From Corallococcus sp. EGB (GTDB taxonomy: Bacteria; Myxococcota; Myxococcia; Myxococcales; Myxococcaceae): a DNA stretch of 64,000 bases. A program made the position numbers and the translations under genes. The notes beneath the pieces are model-generated. The model saw only the letters and a program-made list of their open reading frames with translations, made no database searches and had not been told where the DNA came from. Shown here one piece after another: positions 1-8,381 of the stretch. Location of the stretch: positions 7,599,356 to 7,663,355 of the forward strand of contig NZ_CP079946.1 in the NCBI RefSeq assembly GCF_019968905.1, written 5' to 3'. Numbering within the stretch: position 1 is the stretch's first letter; the number at the start of each line of letters is the position of its first letter.

Positions 1-4
1 GAAG

Positions 5-1033
5 GTGTCGCTGACGCCGCGTCGCGGCATCCTGAGCGGCATGGAGGACCGGACGTATTGGAATCCAAGCCAATCGGACGAGGCGCTGATCATCTCGAAG
101 CTCCTCAAGTCGCCCATGGGGACGAAGCACGCGATCCCGAAGAACATCCACCGCTTCTGGACCGGCGGACCGATGAGCGCGGCGGTTGTCGACGATCTGG
201 TCTCCGACGGCGCACGGGCCAGGAAGGCGGGTTGGACCTGTTACCTGTGGTACTCCGCCGAGATCGAGCGGGTGCTCGACGGTCATCTCGAAGGCGAGCT
301 CAAGAAGAGCGAGGGCATCTTCATCTTCTCGAAGCGGCCTCCGAAGCCCGAGGACAAGCGGCCGACGCGCGCCAATCAACGGCGCAGGTTGGAGCTGGCG
401 GGCTTCCGGGTGGTCCCCATCGAGAAGCTCGATGATTCCAGCAACTGGCTCTCGGAGCTCGCGACCCTCGTCGGAGGCGCCGCGGTGAGGCGCAACTGGG
501 ATGAGGTCAAATACTTCTCCGACCTCGCGCGGCTCTTGTACCTCAACTTCGTGGGAGGCATCCACATGGATGTCGACATCTCCCTGGGAGACATGGACCT
601 CACCCAGACCTATTTCCACAACGACCCGGACGGCAATGTGCCGCTCATGGGCAGCCTCCTGCGGGATCAGTCCGATCCGATGATCCCGAAGCTCCGCTTC
701 CTCAAGCGGCTCCGCCGCCGCCCCCTCCTCACGAAGGAGGAGTACGACGGATACATGGAGGCGCTCTCCGCGCTGGTCGAAAAGGGGATGTTCGCCGCCG
801 GCATGCTGAACGCGCTGATCGCGTCGCGCCCCAACACCGTCCACCTCCAGGACACGCTCGTCGAGTTCCGCAAGGCCATCATCAAGAACAAGGGCCTGAT
901 CAGCGGCATGGCGCTCTCCCGCGTCATGCTCTTCGGCAAGAGCCGGACGGGGGATGTCGAACAGGCCATGAAGTGGACCGTCCCGCCCTATCTCGTCCGC
1001 CTCGACCCCGACACCGAAGAGAGCAATCTCTGA
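5..1033 (+). CDS. TcdA/TcdB-like glycosyltransferase, possibly 5'-truncated
   Basis: The product resembles sugar-nucleotide-dependent glycosyltransferases of the clostridial-toxin/DXD family. Seen: an IPKNIHRFWTGG segment near residue 45, typical of the N-terminal nucleotide-binding strand of these enzymes, and an aspartate cluster MDVDISLGDMD around residue 195, which matches the metal- and UDP-sugar-binding DXD motif. No signal peptide or membrane segment is visible. The GTG at base 5 is only the first possible start in the window; the frame stays open to the window edge, so this may be the C-terminal effector domain of a longer protein. Another start is the ATG at 41. Base composition is somewhat less GC-rich than the next genes, compatible with transfer. 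Family assignment is fairly secure; the acceptor substrate is unknown. Confidence 0.65.
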   Translation: MSLTPRRGILSGMEDRTYWNPSQSDEALIISKLLKSPMGTKHAIPKNIHRFWTGGPMSAAVVDDLVSDGARARKAGWTCYLWYSAEIERVLDGHLEGELKKSEGIFIFSKRPPKPEDKRPTRANQRRRLELAGFRVVPIEKLDDSSNWLSELATLVGGAAVRRNWDEVKYFSDLARLLYLNFVGGIHMDVDISLGDMDLTQTYFHNDPDGNVPLMGSLLRDQSDPMIPKLRFLKRLRRRPLLTKEEYDGYMEALSALVEKGMFAAGMLNALIASRPNTVHLQDTLVEFRKAIIKNKGLISGMALSRVMLFGKSRTGDVEQAMKWTVPPYLVRLDPDTEESNL

Positions 1034-1263
1034 CGCGGTGAGGAGCCCTCCCCGCCCGGGGTGTCCCCCGATGCTGCTGGTGCCGCACCGGCCGCTGTTA
1101 CGGGGAGCAGTCAGGCCCTCCGTTGAGTCCAGGAGGGGTCCACGGGACGGGGGGGCGGGGCGGGCGCCCCCCGCGTGGGTGGGTTGCTGGGTGTGGCCGC
1201 CTCGCGAGGGTCGCTACTTTCGAGGGCGGGAGGTCGCGCTCCTGCCCCGCGACACGCCTGCCC

Positions 1264-3201
1264 ATGGACCTCTACAGCGCAGCCAGGCGGATGGCCCGCC
1301 CCTTCCGGTTCACCAACCCGGCGTCCTACCGGGAGATCTCCCTGGCCGCCCGCGGGGTGATTGGCGATGGAAGCTCCTGCGCGCTCGTCCGGCCGGACGG
1401 CGTCATCGACTGGCTCTGCTTCCCCCGCTTCGACAGCCCGAGCGTCTTCGCGGGCATCCTCGATGACGCGAACGGGGGCATCACCGGCATCACTCCCGTC
1501 GTGTGGCCCTTCGAGAGCCTGCAGCGCTACGACCCGGACACCAACGTCCTGGAGACGCTGTTCCGCTTCGAGCGCAAGGGGGCCATCCGGATCATCGACT
1601 ACATGCCCTGGACCAACGACCCGCGCTCCTCCGTCCACGAGGTGCACCGGCGCATCGAGTGCCTGGAGGGCTCGGTGGAGCTGAACATCGTCTTCGACCC
1701 GCGCTTCGATTACGGGGCGTCGCGGACGCGGGTGGAGCGGGAGGAGCACGGCCTTGTCGCCCGCGGGTCGGGAGGGGAGCGGCTGGTCGCCGTGCTCAGC
1801 GGGGAGGCGGAGTGGCGGCCCTGCGAGGCGCTGCGCGGCCAACCCTGCCGGGGAGACACGGGCCTCCAGACGCGCATCCGCATGGGGCCGGGCGAGCGGC
1901 GCTGGATGATCCTGTCGTGGGACTCCGACCGGCCGGAGCCACTCGCCGCGTACCGGCCCTTCGACCACCTGCGGGATACGCGCCAGGCCTGGCGCGAGTG
2001 GGCGCACCAGTTCCACTACGAAGGGCCGTGGCGGCACCACGTGCTGCGCTCCGCGCTGGCGTTGAAGCTGCTGATGTACGGCCCCACGGGCGCGATGGTG
2101 GCCGCGCCCACCACCTCGCTCCCCGAGTGGATTGGAGGGCCTCGCAACTGGGACTACCGCTTCAGCTGGGTCCGCGACTCCGCGATGGCGGTGCGCGCCA
2201 CCAACCTCCTCGGCTTCCAGGGTGAGTCGCGCGAGTTCTTCTACTTCATGCGCGACACGTTGCAGCGTGGTGACACGCTTCAGGTGATGTACACGCTGGA
2301 CGGTGCCGCCGTGCCACCGGAGCGGGAGCTGGACCACCTGTTCGGCTTCCAGGGCTCGCGGCCGGTGCGGCTGGGGAACGGTGCGAGGGACCAGTTCCAG
2401 TTCGACACCGCGGGCGCGCTGCTCGACGCGGCGTACCTCTATGAGCGCTCCGGCGGGCGGCTGCCGCTGCGTACCTGGAGGCTGCTCCGTTCGGTCATCC
2501 AGACCACCGCCCGCCGCTGGAGCGAGCCCGACCACGGCATCTGGGAGCCTCGCCGGGAGATGCGGCACAACGTCCACTCGAAGCTCATGGGGTGGCTGGC
2601 CTTGCGCCGGGGGCAGCACATGGCACGGCTCTTCGGGGAGACGGCGCTGGCGCAGTCCAGTGCCGACATGGCGGACGTCGTCCGGGCGGACATCCTGCGC
2701 AACGGCGTGGATCCGGCGCGCAAGCACTTCGTCGGAGTCTACGGAGGGAACGAGCCAGACGCCGCGCTGCTGCAGCTGCCCATCGTGGGCTGCTTCCGGG
2801 GGACGGATCCGTTCATCCTGAGGACGCTCGACTGGCTGCGCGCGGAGCTGGGCGCGGGCCCGTTCTTGCGCCGCTACCGGATGGATGACGGCGTGGCGGG
2901 TCCGGAGGGAGGCTTCATCCTCTGCGGCTTCTGGCTGGCGGAGGCGCTGGCGTTGGCCAATCGCATCCAGGAGGCCGAGGACGTCTTCGTCGCGCACGCG
3001 GAGGCGTCGAACCACCTGGGACTGCTGGCGGAGGAGATCCACCCGCTGACGCGTGAGCAGTTGGGAAACTTCCCACAGGCCTTCAGCCACCTCGGCCTCA
3101 TCAGCGCCGCCGCGCGCATCGACCGCGCGCTCAGGCTCCGAGACGAAGGGCAGTCCGAGCCCCCTCACCTGCTGGAGCCCGAGCCGCCGTCCATTGAGTG
3201 A
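1264..3201 (+). CDS. Glycoside hydrolase family 15 protein (glucoamylase/trehalase-like)
   Basis: A 645-residue protein with the layout of bacterial GH15 enzymes: an N-terminal beta-sandwich opening with GDGSSCALVRPDGVIDWLC (residues about 36-55), then an (alpha/alpha)6 catalytic barrel. The barrel hallmark WDYRFSWVRDSA is present near residue 300, and the C-terminal EEIHPLTREQLGNFPQAFSH (about residues 590-610) carries the second conserved acidic segment. Family members hydrolyse alpha-glucosidic bonds of starch, dextrin or trehalose; the substrate cannot be told from sequence. No signal peptide is visible, so it is probably cytoplasmic. The open frame runs back to 1123, but that extension is Arg/Gly/Pro-rich and unlike the family; the ATG at 1264 (or 1291) fits the family N-terminus. 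Confidence 0.88.
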   Translation: MDLYSAARRMARPFRFTNPASYREISLAARGVIGDGSSCALVRPDGVIDWLCFPRFDSPSVFAGILDDANGGITGITPVVWPFESLQRYDPDTNVLETLFRFERKGAIRIIDYMPWTNDPRSSVHEVHRRIECLEGSVELNIVFDPRFDYGASRTRVEREEHGLVARGSGGERLVAVLSGEAEWRPCEALRGQPCRGDTGLQTRIRMGPGERRWMILSWDSDRPEPLAAYRPFDHLRDTRQAWREWAHQFHYEGPWRHHVLRSALALKLLMYGPTGAMVAAPTTSLPEWIGGPRNWDYRFSWVRDSAMAVRATNLLGFQGESREFFYFMRDTLQRGDTLQVMYTLDGAAVPPERELDHLFGFQGSRPVRLGNGARDQFQFDTAGALLDAAYLYERSGGRLPLRTWRLLRSVIQTTARRWSEPDHGIWEPRREMRHNVHSKLMGWLALRRGQHMARLFGETALAQSSADMADVVRADILRNGVDPARKHFVGVYGGNEPDAALLQLPIVGCFRGTDPFILRTLDWLRAELGAGPFLRRYRMDDGVAGPEGGFILCGFWLAEALALANRIQEAEDVFVAHAEASNHLGLLAEEIHPLTREQLGNFPQAFSHLGLISAAARIDRALRLRDEGQSEPPHLLEPEPPSIE

Positions 3202-3352
3202 CCTTGGGAGGTCTCAAGCGGTGAATGTCCCCGTGGGTGCTCACCCTGGTGCCGTGGCAGTCCCTCGGAGGAAACTCGAAGCCCTCCTCCACGCGAAACA
3301 CCGTGGAGTACGCTTCCGGCATCGCGGACGTCCCGCGCTGGAGGAGAGCCGA

Positions 3353-4534
3353 TTGCGGAACGCTCTGCGGACCTGGGGCCTGTGTGTGTTGCTTGTCAGC
3401 GGCTGTGCCACGACGTCAGCGGTTCGTGAGTCACCGCCCGTTCCCGACGTGGCGGCGCTGGACGCGGAGGCGGCGCGCGCGATGGCGGCCACCGGCACGA
3501 AGGGGCTGGCCATCGCGGTCATCGACAACGGACGCGTGGTGGCCACCCGGGCCTATGGCGTACGCAACGCGAAGGGCGAACCGCTGCGCACGGACACGGT
3601 GATGTATGGCGCGTCCATCACCAAGGCGGTCTTCGCCTACGTCGTGATGCAGCTCGCGGACGAGAAGCGCATCGACCTCGATACGTCCATCTCGAAGTAC
3701 CTGGACAAGCCGCTGCCGGACTACCCGGACGAGGACCGCTATTCGACCTGGTCCCACCTGGCCGGTGACGAACGCTGGCGGGACATCACTCCGCGCGTGC
3801 TGCTCACCCACAGCGCGGGCTTCGCCAACTTCGGCTTCCTCGAACCCGATGAGCGGCTGCGCATCCACTTCGCTCCGGGCAGCCGCTTCGCCTACTCCGG
3901 TGACGGCATCATCCTGATGCAGTTCGTGCTCGAACGCGGGCTCGGGCTGGACGTGGGCGCGGAGATGCAACGGCGCGTGTTCGACCGCTTCGGCATGCGC
4001 AGGACCAGCATGACGTGGCGGCCGGACTTCGCACAGAACCTGGCCGACGGATGGAAGGCCGATGGCAGCGTGGAACCGCACGATGAACGCAGCAGGGTGC
4101 GCGCGGCAGGGTCCATGGACACCACCCTCGACGACCTGTCGCGCTTCGCGGCCGCGCTGGTCAGCGGTGAAGGACTGTCGCCGGAAGTCTTCGCCCGGAT
4201 GATCTCTCCTCAACTGCCCATCACCACCCGAAGCCAGTTCCCCACCCTCCAGGACGAACTGCCGCCGGAGTCACGGCGCAAGGACCTGGCGGCGGGCCTG
4301 GGCGTGGTGGTGTTCGACGGGCCGCAGGGACGCGGGTTCTTCAAGAATGGCCATAACGACAGCACCGGCAACACCCTCGTGTGCCTGCCGCGCGGACGCC
4401 GCTGTGTGCTCATCCTGGGCAACGACGTCCGCGCCGAGCCCGCCTACCCGCACCTGGTGCGCTTCGTCCTGGGCGAGGCAGGTGTGCCCTGGGATTGGGA
4501 GTACGGCGACATGAAGTTCTGGGACGGGCGCTGA
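3353..4534 (+). CDS. Serine hydrolase lipoprotein, beta-lactamase/PBP family
   Basis: A 393-residue class C beta-lactamase-fold protein (esterase, D-aminopeptidase or PBP4-like). Seen: SITK at residues 88-91, the nucleophile-lysine SxxK motif, in the context MYGASITK; YSG at 181-183 in the position of the YxN motif; and conserved LLTHSAGFANF between them. The third motif may be the HND near FKNGHNDSTG. The N-terminus is a lipoprotein signal ending in the lipobox LVSGC. The start is TTG at 3353 because GAGGAG lies 6 bases upstream and the signal peptide begins there; the frame remains open further upstream but overlaps the GH15 gene. It is probably anchored in an envelope membrane facing the periplasm. 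Substrate unknown. Confidence 0.82.
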   Translation: MRNALRTWGLCVLLVSGCATTSAVRESPPVPDVAALDAEAARAMAATGTKGLAIAVIDNGRVVATRAYGVRNAKGEPLRTDTVMYGASITKAVFAYVVMQLADEKRIDLDTSISKYLDKPLPDYPDEDRYSTWSHLAGDERWRDITPRVLLTHSAGFANFGFLEPDERLRIHFAPGSRFAYSGDGIILMQFVLERGLGLDVGAEMQRRVFDRFGMRRTSMTWRPDFAQNLADGWKADGSVEPHDERSRVRAAGSMDTTLDDLSRFAAALVSGEGLSPEVFARMISPQLPITTRSQFPTLQDELPPESRRKDLAAGLGVVVFDGPQGRGFFKNGHNDSTGNTLVCLPRGRRCVLILGNDVRAEPAYPHLVRFVLGEAGVPWDWEYGDMKFWDGR

Positions 4535-4562
4535 GCCGTCCCCTGCCCTTCACACTTCTTCA

Positions 4563-4591
4563 CCGCCGGCTCAAAACACCGCAACCGGCGG
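4563..4591 (+). terminator. Possible hairpin after the serine hydrolase
   Basis: A perfect 7-bp inverted repeat CCGCCGG / CCGGCGG with a 15-base A-rich loop lies 28 bases past the stop codon. No T-run follows, so it may be a processing or attenuation hairpin instead of an intrinsic terminator. Confidence 0.3.
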
Positions 4592-4653
4592 CTTCCATAT
4601 TGGCTCCAGTCAAGCAGCGGGAAACGACAACCCCACGCCTGGAGCCACACGCC

Positions 4654-5100
4654 ATGAAGAAGACGCTCGTCATCGCCGGTACCGCCGTCGTCGCCGTCAC
4701 CTTGCTCACCGGTTTCGGCTTCGGCCGCCATCACCGCGGCTCGCCCGACCCGGAGCGCATCAACCAGATGATCACCTGGAAGCTGGACGACAAGCTCGAT
4801 GACCTCAACGCCACCGAGGCCCAGCGCTCCTCCATCCACGCCGTGAAGGACCGCCTCCTCAACGAAGGCCAGGCGCTCATGGAGGGACAGAAGGCCGCCC
4901 GCTCCGAGGCCGTCACCCAGCTCGCGTCCGACACGCCCGACGCCGCGAAGCTCCACGCCCTGGTGGACGCGCGCGTCGACGCCGCCCGCGCCTTCGCCCA
5001 CAAGGCCGTGGATGCCGTGCTCGAGGTCCATCGCACGCTCACCCCTGCCCAGCGGCAGGAGCTGGTCAGCGACTTCCGCGAACGCTCCGGCGAGAAGTAA
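4654..5100 (+). CDS. Spy/CpxP-like periplasmic protein
   Basis: A 148-residue exported, mostly helical protein. Residues 1-21 form a signal peptide (MKKT, then a hydrophobic stretch). The rest contains an LTPAQRQEL segment near the C-terminus, matching the LTxxQ signature of Spy/CpxP/heavy-metal-resistance proteins, and a weaker LNATEAQR copy near residue 55. His-rich GRHHRG after the signal could bind metal. Family members are periplasmic chaperones or modulators of envelope-stress and metal sensing; usual length 130-170, so this one is complete. The ATG at 4654 is chosen because the signal peptide starts there. No sensor kinase gene lies beside it. Confidence 0.7.
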   Translation: MKKTLVIAGTAVVAVTLLTGFGFGRHHRGSPDPERINQMITWKLDDKLDDLNATEAQRSSIHAVKDRLLNEGQALMEGQKAARSEAVTQLASDTPDAAKLHALVDARVDAARAFAHKAVDAVLEVHRTLTPAQRQELVSDFRERSGEK

Positions 5101-5178
5101 CGCCGCCCACGGTGCGCGGCGCATGACACATTCCGTCTATCGCCGTGAACCTTCGTGGGCAGGGATGACGCGCGCGGT

Positions 5179-5184
5179 TATGGT
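5179..5184 (+). promoter_or_regulatory. Candidate -10 element, leaderless
   Basis: TATGGT lies 6 bases before the GTG at 5191, and no Shine-Dalgarno sequence is visible. This supports 5191 over the upstream GTG at 5155 as the start of the M14 gene, with transcription starting at or next to the start codon. Confidence 0.3.
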
Positions 5185-5190
5185 CGCACG

Positions 5191-6000
5191 GTGGATTACA
5201 CCGACTACGCTCGAACCATCCGCTCCCATGCTTCCCTGGGAGAGCTCTCTGAATACGGCCAGGTACACGAAGGGGGGCGCGACTATCCCCTCTTCCGCCT
5301 CATCGTCCCGGGCGACCGCTGGCTCGTCATCACGTCCGGCTTCCATGGGGAGGAGCCCGCCGGCCCGCTGACGCTCGCGAAGCACCTGCCGGACATCGTC
5401 GCGTACGCGAAGGCGAAGGGCGTGGGCCTGCGCGTCTACCCCTGCATCAACCCCTCCGGCTTCGAGGACGGCACCCGCTACAACCGCAGCGGTGAGAAGC
5501 CCAACAACGACTTCATGCGCTACGAGGTCGCCCCCGGTGAGTGGCGCGGCGAGCTCGTGGGCGACCCGGCCATCCTCCGCTGGGCCCTGTACGACGGCGG
5601 CCCCAAGGAGACGCGCGCGGTGAGAGGCGACCTGGCGCGCTTCCCTGCTCCGGACGCCGCGCTCGACCTCCACCAGGACAACTACCTGGGCGGCGTCGCC
5701 ACGTATGCGTACGTCTTCGGCGACAAGGCCGCGTACCGCCCGATGCTGGAGGCCTCCGCCGCGCACGCCACCGTGGTGAAGAGCCGCAAGGTGGATGACA
5801 ACGCCTACGCCGACGAGCACGGCCTCATCTTCTTCCACGATGGCAGCGTCACCGACTGGTACATGCGCCAGGGCGTGCCGTACGCCGCCGCGCTGGAGAC
5901 CACCACGCCCACGCCGCAGGACGCGTGCGACGCGGTGAACCTCATCTGGATCCGCGGCTTCATCGACCTGGCCGCGCGTGGAGAGGGCCCCACCCGATGA
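5191..6000 (+). CDS. M14-family zinc carboxypeptidase / deacylase-like protein
   Basis: A 269-residue protein of the M14 fold (succinylglutamate desuccinylase/aspartoacylase side of the family). Seen: SGFHGEEPAG, giving the zinc-binding H-x-x-E; DLHQDN about 110 residues later, giving the third zinc ligand; and ALETTTPT near the C-terminus, where the general-base glutamate is expected. No signal peptide, so probably cytoplasmic. The GTG at 5191 is preferred; GTG at 5155 would add 12 residues. The stop overlaps the next start by 3 bases, so the two genes are almost certainly co-transcribed and translationally coupled. The natural substrate (peptide or N-acyl amino acid) is not evident. Confidence 0.75.
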   Translation: MDYTDYARTIRSHASLGELSEYGQVHEGGRDYPLFRLIVPGDRWLVITSGFHGEEPAGPLTLAKHLPDIVAYAKAKGVGLRVYPCINPSGFEDGTRYNRSGEKPNNDFMRYEVAPGEWRGELVGDPAILRWALYDGGPKETRAVRGDLARFPAPDAALDLHQDNYLGGVATYAYVFGDKAAYRPMLEASAAHATVVKSRKVDDNAYADEHGLIFFHDGSVTDWYMRQGVPYAAALETTTPTPQDACDAVNLIWIRGFIDLAARGEGPTR

Positions 6001-6878
6001 TCCAACGTCCCCTGGGAAGCAGTGGCCCCACGGTGTCCGCGCTCGGCTTCGGCGCGGGGCCGGTGGGCAGTGAATCTCTGAGCGACGCCGCCGCGGAGGC
6101 GCTGCTGAACGGCGTGCTCGACGCGGGCATCACCCTCATCGACACCGCGCCTAGCTACGGCGCTTCCGAGGAGCGCATCGGCCGGTTCCTCGGCTCGCGC
6201 CGCCGCGAGTTCGTGCTGTCCACCAAGTGCGGCTATGGCGTGCCCGGCGTGGAGGACTGGACGCCCGAGTGCATCACGCGCGGCGTGGACCTGGCCCTCC
6301 AGCGCCTGCGCACGGACGTGCTGGACGTGGTGCACTTCCACTCGTGCCCACCCGATGTGCTCCACCGCCCGGGGCTCATCGAAGCGCTCACCCGCGCCGT
6401 GGAGGCGGGCAAGGTGCGCGCCGCCGCGTACTCCGGCGACAACGCCGGGCTGGACGCCGCGCTGGAGACGGGCGCGTTCGCCGTGGTGCAGACGTCCGTG
6501 AACCTCTTTGATCAGCGCTCGCTGGACCACGGCGTGGCGAAGGCCCGCGAGCGAGGCGTGGGCGTCATCGCCAAGCGCCCCCTGGCCAACGCGCCGTGGC
6601 GCTTCCCGGGCCGCCCCCACGCGCACGACGTGGGCGAGTACTGGGACCGCATGCAGCGCATGGCCCTATCGACGGACGGCCTGGATTGGGCGGAGCTGGC
6701 GCTGCGCTTCACCGCGTTCGCGCCCGGCGTGGCCACCTGCATCGTGGGCACCACGCGGCTGGACAACCTGCGCGCCAACGCACGCACCCTGGAGCAGGGG
6801 CCCCTCCCGGCCCCCACCGTCCACGCCATCCGGGACGCCTTCCGTCGCCATGACAACGGTTGGGAAGGCGTCATTTGA
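5997..6878 (+). CDS. Aldo/keto reductase
   Basis: A 293-residue NAD(P)H-dependent reductase with a (beta/alpha)8 barrel. The AKR catalytic tetrad is visible in order: D and Y in DTAPSYG (about residues 44-50), K in LSTKCGYG, and H in VVHFHS. The C-terminal segment containing CIVGTTRLDNLRAN is the usual cofactor-phosphate-binding region. The start ATG overlaps the stop of the M14 gene, so the two form an operon. The substrate is unknown; pairing with a hydrolase suggests sequential processing of one metabolite, which is inference only. No terminator is visible downstream. Confidence 0.88.
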   Translation: MIQRPLGSSGPTVSALGFGAGPVGSESLSDAAAEALLNGVLDAGITLIDTAPSYGASEERIGRFLGSRRREFVLSTKCGYGVPGVEDWTPECITRGVDLALQRLRTDVLDVVHFHSCPPDVLHRPGLIEALTRAVEAGKVRAAAYSGDNAGLDAALETGAFAVVQTSVNLFDQRSLDHGVAKARERGVGVIAKRPLANAPWRFPGRPHAHDVGEYWDRMQRMALSTDGLDWAELALRFTAFAPGVATCIVGTTRLDNLRANARTLEQGPLPAPTVHAIRDAFRRHDNGWEGVI

Positions 6879-7007
6879 CGCAGCCCGCCCGTCGCACGTT
6901 CCGTCCATCAGCGAAGATTTCAGCGCTGGCAACTGCTCACGACCGACGTTTGTCTCGTCCAAGCGGGCCGGGTGCTCATCCCTGGGGGCGTGGCAACCAT
7001 CCGGTCC

Positions 7008-7289
7008 ATGAACGGAACGCCAGAGTTTGAGAAGGATGGAGCTGCCGCGGAAATCCACCCCACCTCGCTGGATCTGAACCAGGTCGAGCTCACGCCGCAG
7101 GTGGCGAACTGGCTGCGCCTGCGCGCGAGCCAGTGGCTCACCACGGCACAGAAGGACTTCAACGCGGCCCTCTTCGCGCGGGACGGTTCAGCGGCATCGT
7201 TCGACCGCTACGCGGATGCCCGCTCCGAGCTGGACTCCGCGGAAGCGTGGGCGCTGCGCGTCTCCGAGTTCGTGGCGCCGGTGCGCTAG
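7008..7289 (+). CDS. Small hypothetical protein
   Basis: A 93-residue soluble protein I do not recognise. It is predicted largely helical, with a charged N-terminus and a region rich in Arg, Ala and Trp (WLRLRASQWLTTAQKDFNAA). There is no signal peptide or cysteine. The ATG at 7008 is chosen over 6972 because the longer version adds unlike, Gly/Val-rich residues. It stands alone between the aldo/keto reductase and the relic at 7392. Confidence 0.5.
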   Translation: MNGTPEFEKDGAAAEIHPTSLDLNQVELTPQVANWLRLRASQWLTTAQKDFNAALFARDGSAASFDRYADARSELDSAEAWALRVSEFVAPVR

Positions 7290-7391
7290 GTCCACGCGGT
7301 GCTGATGGGAGTCGGACGTTCGCGGTCCGCCTTCGCCGGAGCCCTCGGACGGGACTGCTAGCCTCCCCTCCTCCCGTGGAGGAGCCCGCGG

Positions 7392-7621
7392 ATGGCCTTC
7401 ACGCTGAACGTGAACGGGAGGGCTATCCCATCCTCACCTTCTCCGAAGCGCCGCCCGTGGCCGTGCAACTCATTGACCGGCCGGGGGAGCCATTCCTGGG
7501 CGCGGGAGAAGCGAGCCAGGGCCCCTCGGCGGCGGCGCTCGCCAACGCGGTGTTCGACGCCACGGGCCTGCGCGCGAGGGACCTGCCGCTCACCGCCGAG
7601 CGGCTGAAGGCCCTGCGCTGA
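7392..7621 (+). pseudogene. Deletion relic of an isoquinoline 1-oxidoreductase-type iorA-iorB pair
   Basis: Two gene ends are joined out of frame. From 7392 the frame reads MAFTLNVNGRA, the typical first strand of the small 2Fe-2S subunit of molybdenum hydroxylases (IorA type), with GGAGGAG upstream as its ribosome binding site. From about 7420, in another frame, the sequence reads like the C-terminus of the large molybdopterin subunit (IorB): EPFLGAGEASQGPSAAALAN, then ATGLRARDLPLT, ending at the TGA at 7619-7621. The 2Fe-2S cysteines and nearly all of the molybdopterin subunit are absent. It looks like one large internal deletion of an operon. The adjacent convergent gene is a cytochrome-like protein of the kind that accompanies these enzymes, which supports the reading. 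Confidence 0.7.
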
Positions 7622-7624
7622 AGC

Positions 7625-8269
7625 TCACGGCTTCGGGCAGTGGGCGCCGGTGTCCACCCAGGCCTGGATGATTGCGCCGAACTCCGCCCGCGTCCCGGGC
7701 AACGGCTGACGGCCCGGGCCCGGGTTCCAACCCCAGCCCACGAGCACGTCCTCCGCCGTGTGGTGCTGGATGGCCGCCAGGTCCTTGCCGCCGTTGCGCT
7801 TCGGGTCCTTGAGCTGCTCGCAGATTTCGCCCAGCGAGCGCCCAATCCACGCCATCTCCACGGGAGCCAGGGCCCACTTAGGATTGCCCGGGATGCTGGC
7901 CACGGTGGCGCCTACCGTGGGCGTGTTCTCCGCCTGGTGACAGGCCGTGCAGGGCAGCCCGGGCGCGCCGTGGCCGTCCTCGCCGCCCACCACCGCCGGG
8001 ACGTGCGCGTGCTGGGCCATGCCCTGCCGGGGCCGCCCGTCCGGTGGGTGGCCGTTGGTGCGGCGCGGATGGACCATCACCCGCCCCGCCTCCAGGAAGA
8101 GCGCCACGGAGCGCGCCTGCGGATCCTCGATGCGCGTGAACGACGCCACGGGCCACAGCGCGTCCGGGGCCACGGGGACTTCGGCTTCAGGCGTCCGCGT
8201 CGCGCTCCGGCAGCCCGTGAGCGCGACGACGGCACCCGACAGCAGGAGGACTGCGCGGTGGCTTCGCAT
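7625..8269 (-). CDS. Cytochrome c-like lipoprotein, isoquinoline 1-oxidoreductase-associated
   Basis: A 214-residue lipoprotein with a single c-type heme motif CTACH (about residue 107). The N-terminus MRSHRAVLLLSGAVVALTGC is a lipoprotein signal with lipobox ALTGC; the ATG at 8269 is chosen for that reason. The region around the heme motif and the following WALAPVEMAWIGRSLGEICE resemble small proteins annotated as isoquinoline 1-oxidoreductase subunits, which would pass electrons from a molybdenum hydroxylase. The enzyme next door survives only as a relic that ends 3 bases from this gene's stop codon. The gene itself shows no frameshift, so it is either recently orphaned or serves another enzyme. 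Confidence 0.65.
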   Translation of the reverse strand: MRSHRAVLLLSGAVVALTGCRSATRTPEAEVPVAPDALWPVASFTRIEDPQARSVALFLEAGRVMVHPRRTNGHPPDGRPRQGMAQHAHVPAVVGGEDGHGAPGLPCTACHQAENTPTVGATVASIPGNPKWALAPVEMAWIGRSLGEICEQLKDPKRNGGKDLAAIQHHTAEDVLVGWGWNPGPGRQPLPGTRAEFGAIIQAWVDTGAHCPKP

Positions 8270-8381
8270 GCACGTGGAAGCGTGACATGGGACGACAGGG
8301 GCCAGCCATGCGGGCCCCCGCCGAATGTCCATCTTCCGGCCTCTCCACCGTCCGGGTCTTCCGGCAGGGAGGCCGGCCGCG

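Noticed and set aside
1111-3168. A 685-codon open frame on the minus strand opposite the GH15 gene
   Set aside because: It mirrors the third-position G/C bias of the real gene, is Arg/Pro/Ala-rich and shows no family motif; the plus-strand frame has clear GH15 motifs.
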